DNA of 64,000 bases from Anisodus tanguticus (taxonomy: Eukaryota; Streptophyta; Magnoliopsida; Solanales; Solanaceae): assembly GCA_034509755.1 (NCBI GenBank), contig CM067542.1, forward strand, positions 16,683,001 through 16,747,000, read 5' to 3'. The first letter of the stretch is position 1. Each line of letters opens with the position of its first letter. Below are positions 63,795 through 64,000 of the stretch, piece by piece. The notes under the pieces were generated by a model. That model was not told the DNA's origin. It searched no databases and saw only the letters and a program-made list of their open reading frames with translations. The position numbers and the translations under genes were made by a program.

Positions 63795-64000
63795 ATGAAC
63801 ATACTAGAAAGAGAAAGAACAAAATTACTAGAAGAAAGAGATTACTGGATACAATGTGAACAATATGTTCGCTATAAACTTGTTACAACTTCAACTACAA
63901 GTGAAACAAGAAACAAATATTACAGGGATAGACATACCAAGATTACAAAAAACCTTAAGAGAATAATAGAAAGAATAAGCGAAATAAATTGGCACCTTAT
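63795..64000 (+). CDS. Coiled-coil ORF, open at the window end
   Basis: Starts at ATG 63795, one base after the previous stop. Its 68 codons to the edge are uninterrupted (ERERTKLLEERDYWIQCEQY; RHTKITKNLKRIIERISEIN). Helical and charged. In a caulimovirid the next genes would be movement protein or polyprotein, so the sequence past 64000 is decisive. Confidence 0.5.
   Translation, partial: MNILERERTKLLEERDYWIQCEQYVRYKLVTTSTTSETRNKYYRDRHTKITKNLKRIIERISEINWHL

Larger units (their letters stand above)
59690..64000 (+). mobile_element. Endogenous pararetrovirus-like block (Caulimoviridae), broken
   Basis: Base composition changes sharply: the plus strand becomes very A-rich and all sizeable frames are on it. 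The block carries coiled-coil ORFs, a retropepsin-like domain and a capsid-type protein with basic region and CCHC knuckle. Adjacent ORFs are joined by overlapping or almost touching stop and start codons (59861-59867, 60199-60206, 63791-63797), as in caulimovirid polycistronic RNA. There are no LTRs, which fits a pararetrovirus rather than a copia or gypsy element. I see no RT in the window. A Solendovirus-like affiliation is likely from host and style but not proven. Frameshifts and stops show it is an old, inactive copy. Confidence 0.75.

Overview
This window is heterochromatin-like plant nuclear DNA, almost certainly from a dicot and probably from Solanaceae. The family assignment is an inference. 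It rests on an Au-type SINE, retroposons with TS-like 3' ends and (GTT)n tails, many short Ty1/copia elements, and an A-rich endogenous pararetrovirus block. I see no intact cellular protein-coding gene. The one cellular gene I recognise is a broken copy of a large ubiquitin-conjugating enzyme of the UBC23/24/PHO2 type (55.0-55.96 kb, minus strand).

The background appears to be a local array of an AT-rich unit, copied at least four times (A 4.1-23.6 kb, B 25.0-38.2 kb, C 43.2-50.3 kb, D 50.6-52.4 kb, insertions included). Each unit folds back on itself as a large inverted repeat. Units A and C lie downstream of relics of the same old copia RNase H (2.5-4.1 kb and 41.3-42.2 kb).

Mobile elements with defined ends cut this array. 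(1) 1-2475: 3' end of a long-LTR copia family called LTR-A here. (2) 2850-3850: LTR-A solo LTR, target-site duplication (TSD) GTTTC. (3) 5343-17824: Copia-1, TSD ATATT, split by (4) a full LTR-A element at 9696-16787, TSD CATCT. (5) 18418-23337: Copia-2, minus strand, TSD TTCTT. (6) 23806-24984: miniature LTR element. (7) 25938-36065: Copia-4, a Sirevirus-like element with an extra gene after RNase H, TSD AATAC. (8) 39873-40051: Au-like SINE, 13-bp TSD. (9) 40406-41258: hAT relic inside an old copia. (10) 42269-43174: solo-LTR-like insertion ending in a near-perfect hairpin, TSD GTTAT. (11) 43565-48393: Copia-3, minus strand. (12) 49916-50173: minus-strand SINE-like retroposon, 13-bp TSD. (13) 52744-53012: (GTT)n-tailed retroposon, 18-bp TSD. 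(14) 56181-59180: Copia-5, internally deleted, TSD AAAAC.

From about 59.7 kb to the window end the sequence becomes very A-rich and carries plus-strand, frameshifted ORFs of a caulimovirid-like endogenous pararetrovirus. In order these are coiled-coil ORFs, a retropepsin-like domain, more coiled-coil ORFs, a capsid-type protein ending in a basic region and CCHC knuckle, and a coiled-coil ORF open at the window edge. A retropepsin placed upstream of the capsid block, with no reverse transcriptase beside it, is unusual. It is either a rearranged set of copies or an uncommon gene order. Other notable points are the TGTTG/CAACA palindromes scattered through the Sirevirus-like element, the catalytic Cys-to-Ser change in the E2 relic, and the 100-bp hairpin. 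No cellular tRNA, rRNA or CRISPR feature was seen.
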